6,002 bases of DNA from Flavobacteriaceae bacterium (GTDB lineage Bacteria; Bacteroidota; Bacteroidia; Flavobacteriales; Flavobacteriaceae): the NCBI GenBank assembly GCA_014763515.1, contig JACXVH010000131.1, positions 1 through 6,002 of the forward strand, in the 5' to 3' direction. Numbering within the stretch: the stretch's first letter is position 1; each line of letters opens with the position of its first letter. Positions 5,543-6,002 of this stretch are shown here, in pieces. The position numbers were made by a program, and so were the translations under genes. The notes below the pieces were generated by a model. The model saw only the letters and a list, made by a program, of their open reading frames with translations, did not search any database and was not told the DNA's origin.

Positions 5543-5574
5543 GCAAAAAAGGATAAAAAAAGGTTATAAAAAGT

Positions 5575-5604
5575 TTGCGAATACGGAAAAGAGTTCTACT
5601 TTTG
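5575..5604 (+). promoter_or_regulatory. Promoter P1 of the putative rRNA operon
   Basis: TTG (5575-5577, within TTTGCGA), 19 bases, then TACTTTTG (5597-5604), an exact TAnnTTTG match. CACCCGCT follows the -7 element. A 5-bp hairpin (5611-5615 with 5622-5626) and a boxA-like motif at 5628-5643 lie downstream. Core sequence, spacing and downstream bases are nearly the same as in P3. Confidence 0.78.
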
Positions 5605-5627
5605 CACCCGCTTTGATAAGGCAAAGA

Positions 5628-5643
5628 GTTCATAGAAATACTG
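5628..5643 (+). promoter_or_regulatory. Upstream, degenerate boxA-like motif
   Basis: GTTCATAGAAATACTG agrees at 14 of 16 positions with the motif at 5932-5947. It stands 24 bases after P1, as the other stands 43 bases after P3. It looks like a remnant or second copy of the rRNA leader antitermination site. Confidence 0.4.
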
Positions 5644-5687
5644 AAAAACGGATTAAAAAATTTTTAAAAAAAAAGTTTAAAAAAGAT

Positions 5688-5719
5688 TTGGTTTGTAAGA
5701 AGTAAAGATAGTATCTTTG
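5688..5719 (+). promoter_or_regulatory. Promoter P2 of the putative rRNA operon
   Basis: TATCTTTG (5712-5719) is an exact -7 match, followed by CCGTCCGC. Two TTG triplets could serve as -33: 5688-5690 (21-base spacer) or 5693-5695 (16-base spacer). The -7 element is the right half of a 7-bp inverted repeat, AAAGATA-G-TATCTTT (5704-5718). Confidence 0.65.
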
Positions 5720-5774
5720 CCGTCCGCAAATGAGTCGTTAGACAAGCTTACTAAATATAATTTAAAGATAGTAT
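5703..5774 (+). repeat. 12-bp direct repeat 60 bases apart around P2
   Basis: TAAAGATAGTAT occurs at 5703-5714 and again at 5763-5774. The first copy covers the start of the P2 -7 element; the second reads on into TTTAG instead of CTTTG, so it lacks a -7 match. The second copy also contributes to an inverted repeat, ACTAAATA (5750-5757) with TATTTAGT (5772-5779). Confidence 0.55.
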
Positions 5775-5859
5775 TTAGTGAAGTAAAACGAGGAAGTTCT
5801 TTTAGAAAAATGACAAAAAAATAGGTTTGAAAAAAAATAAAAAAAAGTTTCAAAAATAT

Positions 5860-5889
5860 TTGCGAGTTAAAAAAGAAGTTGTACTTTTG
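5860..5889 (+). promoter_or_regulatory. Promoter P3 of the putative rRNA operon (proximal)
   Basis: TTG (5860-5862, within TTTGCGA), 19 bases, then TACTTTTG (5882-5889), an exact match. CATCCGCT follows, against CACCCGCT in P1. A 5-bp hairpin CGCTA/TAGCG (5894-5898 with 5909-5913) starts shortly after the expected transcription start. Confidence 0.8.
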
Positions 5890-6002
5890 CATCCGCTAAA
5901 CGAAAGAATAGCGAAAGACACAGAAGAATACGTTCATAGACATATTGGATTGACAGCATACAAAATTTAAGAGAGTAAGACTCGATTAGAATTAACCTAG
6001 CA
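5890..6002 (+). other. Leader of an rRNA operon; 16S gene expected just past the window
   Basis: The stretch after P3 has no coding frame. It matches what I remember of flavobacterial 16S upstream regions: GAAAGACACAGAAGAATACG, then GTTCATAGACATATTG, then GATTGACAG. No 16S bases are in the window, so the identity of the downstream gene is inference from the leader and promoters. Confidence 0.65.
5932..5947 (+). promoter_or_regulatory. boxA-like antitermination motif in the rRNA leader
   Basis: GTTCATAGACATATTG resembles the leader motif GTTCTTTGACATATTG that I recall from Bacteroidota rRNA operons, and more distantly E. coli boxA (TGCTCTTTAACA), the NusB-S10 site that protects untranslated rRNA transcripts from early termination. 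The position just upstream of the expected 16S gene fits. Confidence 0.5.

Noticed and set aside
5677..5892. 71-residue minus-strand frame over the rRNA promoters
   Set aside because: It is composed of F/I/L/K from A/T tracts, has no family resemblance and covers strong + strand promoters P2 and P3.
5540..6002. tRNA or start of 16S rRNA within the window
   Set aside because: No cloverleaf with a GTTCRA T-loop, and no AGAGTTTGATC motif, is seen before the end.

Overview
The window looks like a low-GC Bacteroidota chromosome, most likely Flavobacterium or a close relative in the Flavobacteriaceae. The evidence is the sequence character of ThrRS, IF3, L35 and L20, several promoters of the Bacteroidota type (TTG, about 19 bases, TAnnTTTG), the absence of Shine-Dalgarno sequences, and an rRNA-leader-like right end. 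It is mainly core chromosome; I found no phage, transposase, CRISPR array or defence gene.

Left part (1-1840, + strand): the last 67 codons of what is probably the replicative helicase DnaB, then a rho-independent terminator. Next is a 420-residue exported protein of a family usually called 'asparagine synthetase B' in flavobacteria, although it lacks asparagine synthetase motifs; its promoter sits so close to the ATG that the mRNA may be leaderless. A 54-codon two-CxxC (zinc-ribbon-like) ORF follows. A strong, symmetrical terminator at 1809-1838 ends both this side and the converging operon.

Centre (1875-5027, - strand): a translation operon in the order thrS - infC - rpmI - rplT, read from a clear promoter at 4997-5027. 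It encodes threonyl-tRNA synthetase, initiation factor IF3, and ribosomal proteins L35 and L20. Two things stand out. ThrRS is about 50 residues short because of an in-frame gap inside its editing domain, with the editing and aminoacylation residues kept. infC has no ATG in its proper reading frame and must start at ATA or ATT, the class of codon used for IF3 autocontrol in other bacteria.

Right part (5028-6002): about 1 kb without a credible protein gene. It holds an AT-rich spacer, a conserved flavobacterial intergenic element (possibly a structured RNA) containing a perfect 41-bp tandem duplication, a long inverted repeat, then three tandem + strand promoters and two boxA-like motifs. I read this as the promoter and leader region of an rRNA operon whose 16S gene begins just beyond the window, divergent from thrS. 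Translation-factor genes and an rRNA operon therefore diverge from one shared regulatory region. I did not find a convincing undescribed multi-gene system; the best leads are the shortened ThrRS, the infC start and the rRNA promoter/element region.
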